64,000 bases of DNA from Spirometra erinaceieuropaei (lineage: Eukaryota > Platyhelminthes > Cestoda > Diphyllobothriidea > Diphyllobothriidae): assembly GCA_902702965.1 (NCBI GenBank), contig CACRXP010001242.1, positions 1 to 64,000 on the forward strand, read 5' to 3'. The translations under genes and the position numbers were made by a program. This document shows, one piece after another, positions 25,546 through 37,653 of the stretch (positions are counted from its first letter, which is position 1; each line of letters begins with the position of its first letter). Below the pieces are notes generated by a model. The model was not told where the DNA came from, did no database searches, and saw only the letters and a program-made list of their open reading frames with translations.

Positions 25546-26068
25546 GACACTGACTTTCAATGGTCCTATAAATTCAAATATATTTTATAGAAAACGCGCA
25601 CAAATATTTTTCCTTTTACTCACTTGGTATAGAATCACGTTGTCTTCACCTTTTTTACTCATTGCAATGATATGTTTTAGTTTTAAAAATTTTAAGATTA
25701 TGAGATTTTTTAAGACCGTGAAATGTCCATTCAGACAGCACCGCACCTGTCCATTTACCAATGCCCTTCATTAGAATGCTACATAGCCCGCATCCGTTAC
25801 AAATACTTATGAAATCTGTATGGTATCCTCTTAATGGCGCAAAGGAATACATGATTTTCCTCACGCGGAAAGCATGCACCTTGCAGGTTGAAATTGCTAA
25901 ACACTAATGATACGGCCGTTCTGGCTCAACATTATTCGGAAATCGGAAACCTTGCTTAAAACCTCAATATACACTTCCTTTGAGCATAAAATGTAAAGTT
26001 AACGCGATTCTCTACCAAACAAGTAAACTTCGGCCAATTTTGTGTATATTTTCTATAAAATATATGGT

Positions 26069-26325
26069 CAGCTGTGGTTATGCAGCGGCAAATGAGATAA
26101 ACAAACCCAGGCGCCTGTAATAAGAGACCGGTGGTAAAAGGAGATTTTACAGGTGTAGCCGAGGATCGCATAGGCGGCGAGGTCAAGTAATTGTGGGCAA
26201 AAGAAAAGCTATCAGGAATTCACGGTTGCACTATGAGTGTTTGAGAAATAGTTGTCACAAGCTCAAACCCTTACCCCTAAAAGTATTGTGTTTGTCATGT
26301 GCGGCTTCATAACTACATCTTACCA
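26069..26325 (+). mobile_element. 260-base insert inside palindromic copy 6
   Basis: Element sequence is interrupted at CTATAAAATAT and resumes at AAATATGTTTGC. The repeated AAATAT could be a target duplication. The insert begins with CAGCTGTGGTTATGCAGCGG, related to the repeats at 4.46 and 4.80 kb. No coding capacity was seen. Confidence 0.5.
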
Positions 26326-28203
26326 AATATGTTTGCATTTATAAGACCATCAGAAGTCAATGCGAAAAATTTGCGCCAATTAAGTGACCATTTTTTATGA
26401 AGGGCCGTTTCTATAGGTCGAAAAGAAGTACATTCAAAGGCCCACATCCTGGCAACTCCGAAATACTACTGGATTATGCTGCATGTTAATCAACACAACA
26501 GCCTCGCGAAAGTAATCCTTTCTAATCAAAAACGCCTTTCAGAATATTGGCCCAAATCTCATGAGATTGATTACGCACAGTAATTTAATGGGCATCTGTC
26601 ATTATAGCTTATGCCCAGTCGTCTGCGTTTCCAAAATAGCCCAATTAGATGGACGAAACCTATCGGTCCGTCATTCTCCCTAGTCTTGTTCGCAAGGTCA
26701 CTAGGACGCTTCGCCGCCCATGTGTGCGCTCTTTTCTAGGACACTTTTGACTTTTGACATATCGTCTGCGAAACCCCCTAAATGGATGTCGTTCCTAACG
26801 AAGCCGCTCGCTGCAGTGGGGATACCTTGTAGGAGGATTGATCAGTGCGAACTTGTACATGCTTTCTTCCCTATGTAAGCAAACTTTTCAAATTAACCAT
26901 AAAGTTCGTGCTGGAAATCTTGCTAAAATACGCACACAGTTAAACCAAAAGTTTACCTTTTAGTAATTATCTCCCTGAGCGTGTACGGAGTGCCCTGTCA
27001 GCTGAATTGTTCGTTTATTCCGTGAATTCCCGATGAACTGTGGTATGGCCATTGTGCCTCAGTGTGTCAAATCATTCACAGGTATGTTAACTCATCCTGC
27101 TGTCAAATAAACACAGACGAAACAGTGTCTCGCGAACTCTTCCTCATGCACTGTACTCAGTATATATTTCAGGATGAAATGCAATGGCTTTGAAGTCTCC
27201 GCCTTCGCAGATTAGTGTGCAGTAAAAAAGGTGTGCGTGAGTAGTGCTCAAATCATCATCAGAATAATGATAGTAATGTTTTAGAAGCACAACGAATGGA
27301 AGCCAAGTCGAGGATGAAGGTAGTTGGTTTCGAATTCGAATTTAGACGAAAGTCGTGTAAAAAGAATATATCTAAACAACTGCAAAGTTTTGTATTGTTT
27401 CCGTTTTCAATAAATATTCATGAATACACGTTTGTTCTTTCGGCAATATGGGTTGTAAATTACTTTTGATTGTTCATTAAACTGTATCTGTTTTATAACC
27501 CTCTGCAGTCCCTAACAGCAAAGAAATTGCAGTTGAAATCCGACTGGTGTAACCGCTTCAAGGTTGATATACAATTGGTTGCCGATTGGCCTTGACATTA
27601 TCGCGTGCACAAAATGCGCGCACAGTAGTTGGTCAATCCACCGTTAGGACTTGGATTCAACTCGAAATAACAGCTAGTTCGAGCTCGGAGCAACCTCAAT
27701 TCGAGTTAAATTGTTTTTAGGATTCTTCAATCTGCATTAATTGCATTTTGATTCTCCTAAAAGGTACGCATCTTCGCATTGTAAAATTTTCGTTGGAATT
27801 CAGTCGTTAGGCTTCATTTAGTAAGAGGCAAAATTCGAGCGAAGATGAGAGCAGAAGTCATCCGTTGCGACTGAGGAATTTCGATGTCCCTGAAATTCTC
27901 TACCAATTTATAGACCGGCCTTTCCCCTTACGAACGTGCAGGGCCGTATGGTTTAATTGATGCCTATTTTCCTGGAAGCCAAGGCACGAATACAGGAAAC
28001 ACGGTTACGCATCAGAAAAACGGAGATGTCAGTCGTGTATGCTAGAGAGTAAGCAAAACTCATCTATTAAATACGTTAATGCCGTAAATTTTGTCAGAAA
28101 CATAACAAACGCTGGAAACTTTCAGCAGGGTATGTGGTTGGCCACGGTCTTCTCAAGAGAGGAGTAAGTTTGCTTAAACTTGCTATCAAAGGCATTGGCA
28201 CAG

Positions 28204-28392
28204 AAACAACCATTAGAATGATCGATTCGGTGGCCTTAAAGCAACTACGGAATGCACTGACGTACAAATGCAGCCAACTGTCTCCGTGTTATAAAAAATT
28301 ATCTTTCATTGTCATTAAAATTTCAAGAAATAGAAAAGTCAGATGCGCAAATTTTGCAAAGATTATGGACTGTCATCGTCCTACAAGTTATA
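28204..28392 (+). CDS. Possible isolated D-like exon
   Basis: An AG-bordered 189-nt open stretch, phase 1-1, starts with AA after the acceptor like exon D of genes L and M. It reads KKLSFIVIKISRNRKV, then ANFAKIMD, comparable with KRYRTVSAIV ... KILTKIVDFG. The donor GTAATA is weak. No A, X or B exons were found upstream. It may be part of an otherwise unrecognised diverged copy, or chance. Confidence 0.28.
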
Positions 28393-29180
28393 GTAATAAA
28401 TTGTGGTATGCTTGGTTAAATATCAAGCCGGATTTGTACAAGGCATTAAGGGGAATTTAGTTCGCCCGTACCGGGAAACCTTGACACAATTAGCTGAACG
28501 TAGAACCGTAAGGTAGAGAGCCACAGGAGTGAGGAGATCCTTAGAGCCGGTCGATTAGCATTGTCTTGGAAAAGCGCAAAGTACAGCTGTTTAGCATATC
28601 AGTTACTTTTGGAGGATTTTTGAAGTGAAGTAACACAAGCAGATCGCGAAAACCTATGCAGACTCAAACTCTCTGGCGCATTCAGCTCAATCCCAAGCCT
28701 ATAAAGCAACTATTTTGTGGGATAGGCAGACCACCACCCAACCCCTCCCATAGAAAATCATAATCTACTGACATGAGAGTTCAGTGGATCGTGAAATGGA
28801 GCAGTAATTCCCTTTGAAATCTGCATACAGAAATGAGTATTTGGCAGTGAGTAACAAAGGTCTGGGGCTCCTTTAGCTGGAATGCCCAAGACAGCAAAAA
28901 ATTGGACAGTGGTGTGACTCATTGGCAAGTGATGTCACAAACCAATGCTATAATACTAAGATAATAGACGCGTTCACGGCTCATCTGTTTAGAAAAGAGT
29001 TTCTGTACCTGACCAGCATGAATATCCTGCAAACGTTTCTTCTTTCGCTCACCAGTGAGACCGTAATCGTCTACATCCTCATGGATGAATGCAGGCTGTT
29101 AGGCAGAAATCCGGCCATGCGTCTCGAGTATCTGCTGGTCAGAAGAAGTTTTGTAAAATAAGTATATAACCTACTCCACT

Positions 29181-30178
29181 TACAGTGCGTGACCGATCTC
29201 ATGAAACGCTGGCCAAAATTTTGGAATGCGTTTCCGATTTGGAAGGATTACTTAAGTAAGGGTTGTTATACTGATTATTATGCAGCATAACCCTAGAACA
29301 TTTCGAACACGCCAGGATGTCGGCTTTTGAGTGCACCTCTGTTTGACCTCCTGCAGAAACCACACTCGGTAAACAATTACTACTTAATTAGCATGCATTT
29401 TTCCTATTGATTTTAGATGGTCCTATAAATTCAAATATATTTTACAGAAAACATGCACCAGAATATGCTTTCTTTTGTTTATTTGGTAGGAGATCACATT
29501 TTCTTCATATGTCATGCACGAAGAAAGTGTGTATTATGGTTTTAAAAGGGTTCCAATTACGAGATTTTTAAGACCGTGCGGTGTCCATGCCTACAAGACC
29601 GCACATGTCCGTTTACTAATGCTCTTCATGAACTGTACAACACAATCCGGGACCATTGCAAAATTTAATGAACTCTATGTGACATCTTCTTAAGGACATA
29701 GAGGGATAAATAATTTTCATTACGTGGAAAGCATGAACCTTGTAGACTGAAATTACTAAACGCCAATGCAATGGCAGATCAGGCTAAAAACTATTCGGGT
29801 ATTGGAAAACTTTTTAAAACCAAAGCACACACTTTCTTCGGGCATTAAATATAAAGAAAATGTTATCTCCTACCAAATAAACAAAAGAAAGCATATTTTT
29901 GTGCATGCTTTCTGTAAAATATATTTGAACTTATATGACCATCTAAAATCAATAGGAAAAATGCATGCTAATTAAGTAGTCATTGTTTATCGAGTGTGGT
30001 TTCTGCAGGAGGTCAACAAGAAGTGCATTCTAAAGCCGACATCCTGGCGTGTCCGAAATGTTATAGTGTTATGCTGCATGATAATCAGTATAACAATCCT
30101 TACTTAAGTAATCCTTCCTAATCGGAAACGTATTCCAGAATTTTGGCCAGCGTTTCATGAGATCGGTCACGCGCTGTA
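29181..30178. mobile_element. Palindromic TIR element, copy 7, best preserved
   Basis: Ends are TACAGTGCGTGACCGATCTC and its near-perfect complement finishing GCGCTGTA. The arms match closely along almost the full 998 bases, so it could fold into a long hairpin. It is probably the youngest copy here. Confidence 0.82.
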
Positions 30179-31359
30179 CCCAGTATCGATCGGTATGACG
30201 GTGACCTTGTCTGGCGCATCTGGCAGCCAGGACACTGTAAACAGATCCTCTCAACACGTGACTACCTGTGTCAGCGCCATTCGTCGTCGGCGAGAGGAGT
30301 GTGCGGGCCTGTTCGTAATAATCCTGTTTATCGCACTATTTATGCGAAACTGCCCTTTTTTGAAGAATATATCGGATTGATTAAAGTAACCCGCGCATAT
30401 TACCTGCCATGACCTCGCACCACGCCCAGTTTGGTGGCAAAGGAAGGCCGACGTCAAAAATACAGGACCAAATACTGTGCAAGTGCGAAACCCCACCGCT
30501 TTTGCAACCCGGATTAAGCACAGAGCACCTGGTATGCATGAATGCGTGTGACTTACGACAGCCAGTCAAACTGATATTTTTGCAGCTAGGTTGGCGCGGA
30601 ACCAAGACCACGCTGGCATATGGGATGCAGTTGTCAGATGTCGTTGTGCCTGTAAGTCTGTCGGACACGCTTATGGTGAGACTTAGAACGGAGATAGTCG
30701 CCACGCCATTCGGTGCAGCCAATCCCCTGCACAGTAGTCTGACAGGTTCGAGTAGCTACCTGTTGAGAGGGGTAAGAGAGTGGAGCGGACCTCAAGGAGG
30801 AGCTCATTCCCACGAAAAAAAATTGTCTGGCACGATTAAAACTACCACGATGCTTAAAATTTGCAGCTGAGAAAGCAATCGGCTGACGAATTAGCTTGGC
30901 GTTTCCCCGAAGCGGGGTCACGATTGTACTGGTTACTACGTATTGTGCTCTCCGTGGCGCGTTTCATGCCTGTAATCTGAGCCAATGTGGCATGCAACCG
31001 ATAGCAACCTCACATCAACTGCTGCGTCTCCAGTCGACTACACGCAGGTAGGCAGATGATGCAGATGGAGGAGACATTGAGGTCGACCTACCCCAAATGC
31101 ATTCTCAGGTCCTCATTATGGACAACCAAACGCGTTATTTCCAACTACCGAGAGTAGATTACCACCGTGACCTGGAGAGTGGTTGTTTGGTTTTTTAGGT
31201 CACTGCTAGCTGGATCGCAGTTGGTAGCCAGGCCCCGTATTACAGGTGGCGGGGGGGGGCTTGTTTACTAGGGCTATTTTGTGGGTCTCCATAATCACAT
31301 TTGACCCATTTGGCTTCCGTTTTACGTTTGAAGTTTGGATTATGGTGCCGGTTAATGGT

Positions 31360-31585
31360 TTCCGATTTTCGGGTTAGGGTTATGCCTTTAGGCTTAGGTT
31401 TTCTAATTACGGTTAGGGTTTTAGCGTATGATTAGGTTTCAGAATTACAGTTAGGTTTTTCAGTTAGGGCTATGTCTAAGGGCTAAGGTTACGTTTACGA
31501 TTTCGGTTAGGGTTAGAGTTGCCGTTAGGGTTAACATTTTAGGTTGACGTTAGGGTTGAGGTTAAGTTTAGGATTAAGGTTAAGG
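31360..31585 (+). repeat. Degenerate telomere-like tract (G-rich strand)
   Basis: Many GGTTAGGGTT, GTTAGGTTT and TTAGGGTTAGAG units occur with substitutions. The orientation is opposite to the 15.4 kb tract. A run of G bases lies about 110 bases upstream. Confidence 0.6.
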
Positions 31586-31827
31586 TCGTCGTCCGCTTCC
31601 CCGTTCCTGTCTACCAACTGCGATCTAGCCCTAACTCGTACGTAGTTCATGGAAGCTCCTGTCTCGCGGGTCAGCAGTACATCTTGTCGACTGCGATGGT
31701 CAAACCAACCAAGGCACGTCCTACAGCTGGCATTAGATGTTGCGTTGCTTGGCCCAGGCGTATGTCGGGGATCGTTTTGGTGCATCCAGGCGATCGCTAT
31801 TGATCTCCACATCTGCGGGCAACCATG

Positions 31828-32713
31828 TTCAGTAGGTGAGCTAACTCATTAAATGTCAACCGTAATTTCAAAATGCATTCTCGTTTCAATAATATTGATT
31901 AAGTAATGTTATAAAACTAATCAACATGCATCATAATTCTATAAAGATTCAGGTACCGCAGGGTGTCTTCATTCGAACGAACTTATTTCCGTCTGCATAC
32001 AAGAATTGCACTCTGCAAAAAAGGATTACTTGAGTAGCATGCAATTTTTTCATTGATTTTCGATGTCCTTGAAAATGTTATTATAGTTCCTGGAAAACAG
32101 GCATACACGTATTCATGTTTCTACTTATTCGGTAGAAAATCACGTCTTCTTTCAATTTTTTACTCTAAAGAAGGGTATAATTCGGTTTTAAAAAACGTTT
32201 CTAATTCCCAAATAGTTCTAAACCCGACCTGCTGTTATACTTGCATTCAGGGTTTCAAAACTACAAGCCGTATATTTTCCGTGTAAAGAAAACCCCACAT
32301 CTCTCTAAGGAATTTAAAGGAGACCATATTGGTTTCATAAAAGTAAGCAATTGAACCACACGTTTTATGAACGGCCATTTCGCTACATCAAATAATCTCA
32401 CAATAAGAAACTTTTTTTAAAATCGAATTGTGCTCCTCTTTCGAGTATAAATTTGGAGGAAGACGTGATTTTCTACCGAAAAAGTAAAAGAATTAATATT
32501 TTTATGTATGTTTTTCATTAAATATAATTGAATGTCTAGGGACATCGAAAATCAATGAGCAAATTGCATGCAACTTGAGTTCTCGTTTTTTCAGAGTATA
32601 GTGCTTGCATGTAGTCGAAAATAAGTTCGTTCGAAAGGACACACGCTGCGGTAACTGGATCATTATAGAATTATGTCGCATGATGATTATTTCTACAATC
32701 ATACTTGATTAAT
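31828..32713. mobile_element. Palindromic TIR element, copy 8, right end cut
   Basis: The left end is CAGTAGGTGAGCTAACTCAT. The right arm is followed to ACTTGATTAATG at 32713 and then lost. The downstream flank (32.72-33.09 kb) is related to the spacer between copies 4 and 5. Confidence 0.75.
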
Positions 32714-32719
32714 GCCACC

Positions 32720-33090
32720 ACTCTGGGTGTGGCAGCACGCCCCTGTGCGGCTGACGCCGCGGTCATTGGAACCCGCACCGCAGGCTATTTTTATGACGAT
32801 AAAAAATCCTGGTCAGTGTCTGTTGTGAACCAGAGGGTGTAGTCGTACGTCTAGGTTTTCGCCATAACAGCCACCTGCTTCCTATCCAAACCAAGTCTTC
32901 TTGACTACGTCTTGACACCGGATCCAGGTGGAGGAGAAGACGGTGTGGTAGGTTCCGTGCAAGTCCATCACTGCTTTAAACTAATTAACGTGCAAGTAAC
33001 CATCCCTGCTCACACCCTTCCGTAGAGCTCGAAGTAGACATCGTCGGCAACGACGATCGAGCTGTCGGCTGCGGCTGGCATGAAAGGGAC
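32720..33090 (+). repeat. Dispersed repeat flanking truncated copy 8
   Basis: It is the partner of 17930-18190. It begins at the break of palindromic copy 8 and includes a GC-rich stretch (GGCTGACGCCGCGG). No coding capacity was recognised. Confidence 0.4.
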
Positions 33091-33856
33091 CTTTGTCAAG
33101 AAATCAAATGTAGATTATGATAAATATTTGTGCCAGGAACAATCGAGTTCCGGGGAATAGCCAGATAATGCCTATTCTCTAAAACGGACTTGCTGTTTTA
33201 ACATTTACCAACCTTCCCTTTATTATACTTCTCCACCATGATTCTAGATTTTTAATATCCATTTGCAGCTTAAAAACAGAAAATTCGGCGCGTAGCGTCA
33301 TGCTGAACCTTGAACATTATTTCGTTAATTATATCTCAGTATTTCAAACGCGATGACTATATGTGTTTTACTTCCGTGTCACGGGAGATGAAGCTCGCTT
33401 CCACCTGAACGCCTCCGTGAATAAACAGATTAGTAGGTTACGGGTCATGCAGAAATCAAGGCTCATCTACCAGCATAAACTGCGCTGTCTCATCGTCACG
33501 TCGAAAAAAATTCGTATTTAAACCAAGCATTCTCAAAAAGGAAGATGAAAGTCATCTACACGAACCCACCGACTGCTAACTTTATAAACCCGCGACTGCG
33601 CTCATATACCACAAGGTAAAAACTTTCAGAAACACTAGGGTCGTGAACTGTCGACCAAGTTAAACGGTGTTTTCGGTTGATACCTACTATTTTTGACTCA
33701 GAACAATTATCATTTTCAACCTATTACACTATAAAGGCACTGGGGGCACGAAACTTGCGCGTTAAAAATTTGTTTTTTGCTTTAGATGGCAAAATGACTA
33801 GTGTGTACTCTTGTACAAGCAAATAATTCCGCTGGCAGTGTAAATAAAGGTATTAC

Positions 33857-33942
33857 CGTGGCTCCGTCATAGCTGAGAGTGCAGTCGCATATTCCACCGA
33901 TGTCTCTCAAACCATCGAAGTGTCCTTTAAACGTACGGAACT
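33857..33942 (-). CDS. Possible isolated A-like exon
   Basis: On the minus strand the acceptor ACATGTCAG is followed by 86 nt (phase 1 to 0, like exon A) and a GTAATA donor. It reads EFRTFKGHFDGLRD and then CDCTLSYDGAT. The G-H-F-D-G block resembles G-N-F-D-G of gene L exon A. No neighbouring exons or promoter were recognised. Confidence 0.25.
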
Positions 33943-35404
33943 CTGACATGTATGCCAACGACAAGTATACTTTTTCCGTCCGGGATTTTTTAAGGAGTTT
34001 TAAATTTAACCACTGACATCACGTGTTTTTTCAAAAACGTTTTTGTGCGGATTGATTAAGTTGAATCTTTCTGCTCGTTTACTATATCCAAAGCTACACC
34101 CTAAATAGGAAGTACATGTCCGCCTCTATCGCGTATAGATGCCGTGCACACAATTTTTTGGTGTGGCTCAAAATATCCAGGACGCATATTTTCAAACGGA
34201 TGGTAATCTGCATTTAAGGCAGATTAACCCCCTCCTATTGTATTGTAACGTCCGACCACGAAGGGAGTTCTGTGGCCGAGAGCTCACTCGCGTCCTTATG
34301 GACTGCCTGGGACGGAACGTCAGGAACTGGAGCACTCTGTCCGGTCTGTGAACCGTTAGGGTCGTCTTTCCAAGCATTCATTATCGAAAAGCAACCTTCA
34401 GGCACACGATAAGTCGCGTAATATACTAAGGTTTATTTAAGAAGGAAAAAAGAGAACGTAGAACGAGGGGCAGAGAACGGGGGTCGATTAGTCCAACAAA
34501 ACGTTAACTTCACAGTTGTCCAGGGAAGGTGGAGTTGGGTGCTGCCACCGGGGAGGGAGAGTCGTCTTCTTCACGTACCTCAACTGGAAAAAAATAAGAG
34601 AATACACACAGATAATGTCCAGACACCAGACACCCTTGGTCTCAAACTTAGCGCCCTTGTCTATTAAAACAACCGTCTATGTCTGTCCGCTACAGTATAA
34701 CAAACAACCGTTCTCATGAGGTTGAATTGTTAAAGCTTTGCCGCATTTTTAACGGATGATCTTTCACCTGTGTCTTTTGTTAAGCAACAGGGAGTGCTTC
34801 ACGAAGATCAGACGACATCCCAGTAATCTTTGAAATATCATGGCTGCCTGGATAAGGAATCTACGGCACTGGAAGCAAGGGCGGTTTATCTGAAGATCTG
34901 ACGTGGATAGTGTTATGACTGTGAGCCGTAAAGACAGGTCTAAGGCCAAAGCGACTGCAAAACTATTTGAAATGTTTAAAAAACGAAAAGAGTTCTCAAA
35001 AGCTGGACCACCAGTAAAGCTTAATCACTCCAGTTGTGCCTTCTTAGTCACACATTTATGTATATTAGGACATCTGGTTGAAATCATGTGACAACAAACC
35101 TCATCGGCATATTTCGTTCGGACCAGCCAGTACCACCTTTCAGAAAAAAAAGGCGTGGCAGTATGGGTGGAGATAAAATTATGAAGGGTGAATTACGAGC
35201 GTTTTACATCTAAAGTCTTATCACCAGTAAATGATGAAGAAACACCGTCAAATTTGGCAATGACCTAGAATGCAGCGAGATGGATCAGGTCTTGGATCGC
35301 GTAGGTTTACTGCAATGAATGCTTAAATTTATCAACGACAGCTTTATCTCATAAACTTTCAAAAAAATTATCCTGTAACTTTGTTGGGAAGAGATTGCTT
35401 TCGT

Positions 35405-36330
35405 ACACTAGTTGGCGTATCTCATGAAATTTCAATGAAAATTAAGAAATATGCTTTTGATCAGAAAGATTAACTTTGGTGGATTTGTAAGATTGATTAC
35501 CCTGAGACCAAGTTCCATGATGTTTGAATTCCAGCTCGATGCCTTCTTTTGAATGAGCTTCTCACGGTCTACCTAAAAAATTCTTCGGAAAAAACAACAA
35601 CTCGCTAATTTATATGTTTCTGCATTGATTTTCGATGGCCTCATATGTTCAAAAATACTTTTTATAGAGCATGCAAAAAGTCGATATTTCAAATAGTCAT
35701 TTGCAAGACCGCCAATGACTTTATGTGCATATTGGAATAAGGGGGCCTTTCGGTTTAAAAACACTTCGTAATAATGACATTTTTGATCGCAGAATGCTCC
35801 TTCATCAAACGACCAATCTGTCCGTTTACTAAGACTGCTCACCAAAAATGGATATCCTCCACGTGGTATCTTCTAAATAAAGGTGAGGCAAAAATAAGTT
35901 TCCTTACAGAAAAGCTCCCATAGCTCGGAGAGATGAAGCCCTAAACGCAGGGACAACGGCCGGTAGGGATCTAAAATATTAGAGAGTAAAAAACTTGAGG
36001 CCAAACGATGGGCTTTATTAAAGTACGAATTTAATAAAGTTGTAATTTGCTCTCAAGGTAGTAAACGGACGAATATTTCTGTTCACGCCTTTTATGCAAT
36101 TAATTTAAATTTTAAGGGCATCGAAAATCAATAGGAATATTTCATACGCGACTAAGAACAGTTTCTTTCCACACGACCAAAAAGAAGCGCATTCGGAAAG
36201 CGTCATCATGCGGCGACTCAAATATCATGAGATTATGCCAAATAAATCACTTTTTCAACCTTATCTAAGGTACCTTCTATAGTCGAAAACATAATTCTGA
36301 ACTTTTGTCAATGATTCATGAGATGCATCT
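35405..36330. mobile_element. Palindromic TIR element, copy 9, old
   Basis: Weak ends GGCGTATCTCATGAAATTTC and GATTCATGAGATGCATC flank inverted arms that have diverged strongly. Blocks such as TTTTCGATGGCC and GGGCATCGAAAATCAATAGG identify the family. Confidence 0.6.
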
Positions 36331-37391
36331 GAAATTCTTTTCTCAAGAACTGAGCCGAATCCTCTCGATTTAAGTAAATAGCAGTGCGATATACATGTCA
36401 GTATGCTATTAGCGAATAATTCATCTATTCGGCATGGAGCGGTCTCAACTCTTGCCTGCCAGATGTGTTTAACTACAGGAGAGGCACCTGGGTCGTTGGT
36501 TTTGAGATCGGACTGGACAAGATCCGCTCCAGAAATCTCAAACGGATGCAGGGTGGCTGATCAACTTATGCCGGCGGTTAGGTAACCGGCGCCTTATCGG
36601 AGCCAGCCAAATGCCCAAAGTTTCCACAAAAACACTGATAAAACGTCCATTTAGGCTTTAAAACGATACCCATGTTAGAAATACGGCAGAACCACTGCCA
36701 CAATCAAAATATTTTTTTTCATTTGAGTTGAAACGCTTTTCATTCGGCCGACCTTATGCTCACAAGATTCCAATGGGGACCAAGGCTGGTTGATACTCTC
36801 CTTGCCTTAAACCATTAAAACTCTTTCGCTGTTAACTGAATAGTATGTGAAAACCCGAGCAAAACTAACAGGCCCTGCTCAAATCAACCGATGACCGCAC
36901 GTCTCCAAGGCAAAACAGGAAAGCTTTCTATGACAGTCATGCCAAGAACAACAGTTGTTGATGAAATGCTTCGAACCTAGTTTGTGCAAAGGCTGAAGCG
37001 CTTTTAAAAACTTTAGACACTTTGGACTTAGACTAGGTCTGACAATACCATGGCGTAAGGAGTTTTACGCACCGTGAAGGTAGACACTAGAACTGATTTT
37101 TGGACCACAGTTAATCATACGACTAGAGAAAGGTCCTCGTTACGACATTTTACCTGGGACATTTTGTTTTATCACAAAACCTGCAGCGTCTACGAGTCTA
37201 AACTACCAAAAATGAGGACTTTTGCATCAAACATTTGATCGTCAGAACAACTTGACCCGGCAAGGGGGGATAGGAGGGGACTATCAACGCAATTTTTTGT
37301 CAAATAAGTGTTAACCTTGTGGGATAATCACTGTAGCAGCATGACTGCCTTGCTTTTTTCTAGGGAACCATATGCCCGATTCGTCGCGACC

Positions 37392-37399
37392 TATAAATA
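37392..37399 (+). promoter_or_regulatory. TATA box of the decayed cassette
   Basis: TATAAATA followed by GGGG stands 69 nt before the ATG of the damaged first exon. This nearly repeats the 70-nt spacing of genes L and M. Confidence 0.4.
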
Positions 37400-37460
37400 G
37401 GGGAAGGATACGCTGTCGTCGTAGGAAATCCGTCTTTTAGCAAGAACGTCTGCAACAAAA

Positions 37461-37653
37461 ATGTTAATATCTGTCGTCTAACTCCTACTTCGTACGTAAA
37501 TTCGAGCATCTTTAAAAATCACATAATCAAAGGTATCAGAGAGCTTTAAATGCAGATTATTCTGCTTTTGTGGATATGATGAATTTTTCATTGCTTTGTT
37601 TCAAAATACTCCACAAAAGGTTCGTTTTTCAGAGTTCGTTATAGGGCTAATTG
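37461..37653 (+). pseudogene. Decayed first-exon plus micro-exon cassette upstream of gene M
   Basis: A TATAAATA box at 37392-37399 is followed 69 nt later by a 31-nt exon-like stretch, 37461-37491. It resembles exon 1 of genes L and M (M-L-I-S-V-V), but a TAA stands where the others have CAG. A GTACGT donor, a 141-nt intron and a 21-nt micro-exon at 37633-37653 follow. The micro-exon is phase 1-1 (QFVIGLI), with acceptor GTTTTTCAG and donor GTACGC. No matching A, X, B or D exons were found before gene M starts. It is either a broken partial duplication or an old alternative first-exon set, since its phase would still fit gene M exon A. Confidence 0.55.

Larger units (their letters stand above)
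24935..26582. mobile_element. Palindromic TIR element, copy 6, with two insertions
   Basis: The second terminus type is seen: TACAGTGAGTGACCGATCTC on the left and ATGAGATTGATTACGCACAG on the right. It is enlarged to 1.65 kb by the CR1 fragment at about 25090-25545 and a 260-base insert at about 26069-26325. This gives a clear order of events. Confidence 0.75.
33090..37390. other. Stretch without convincing gene, apart from the A-like exon and palindromic copy 9
   Basis: Short frames such as 34903-35091 and 36403-36585 lack any supporting motif. I see no promoter-exon arrangement of the L/M type before 37392. Confidence 0.35.
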
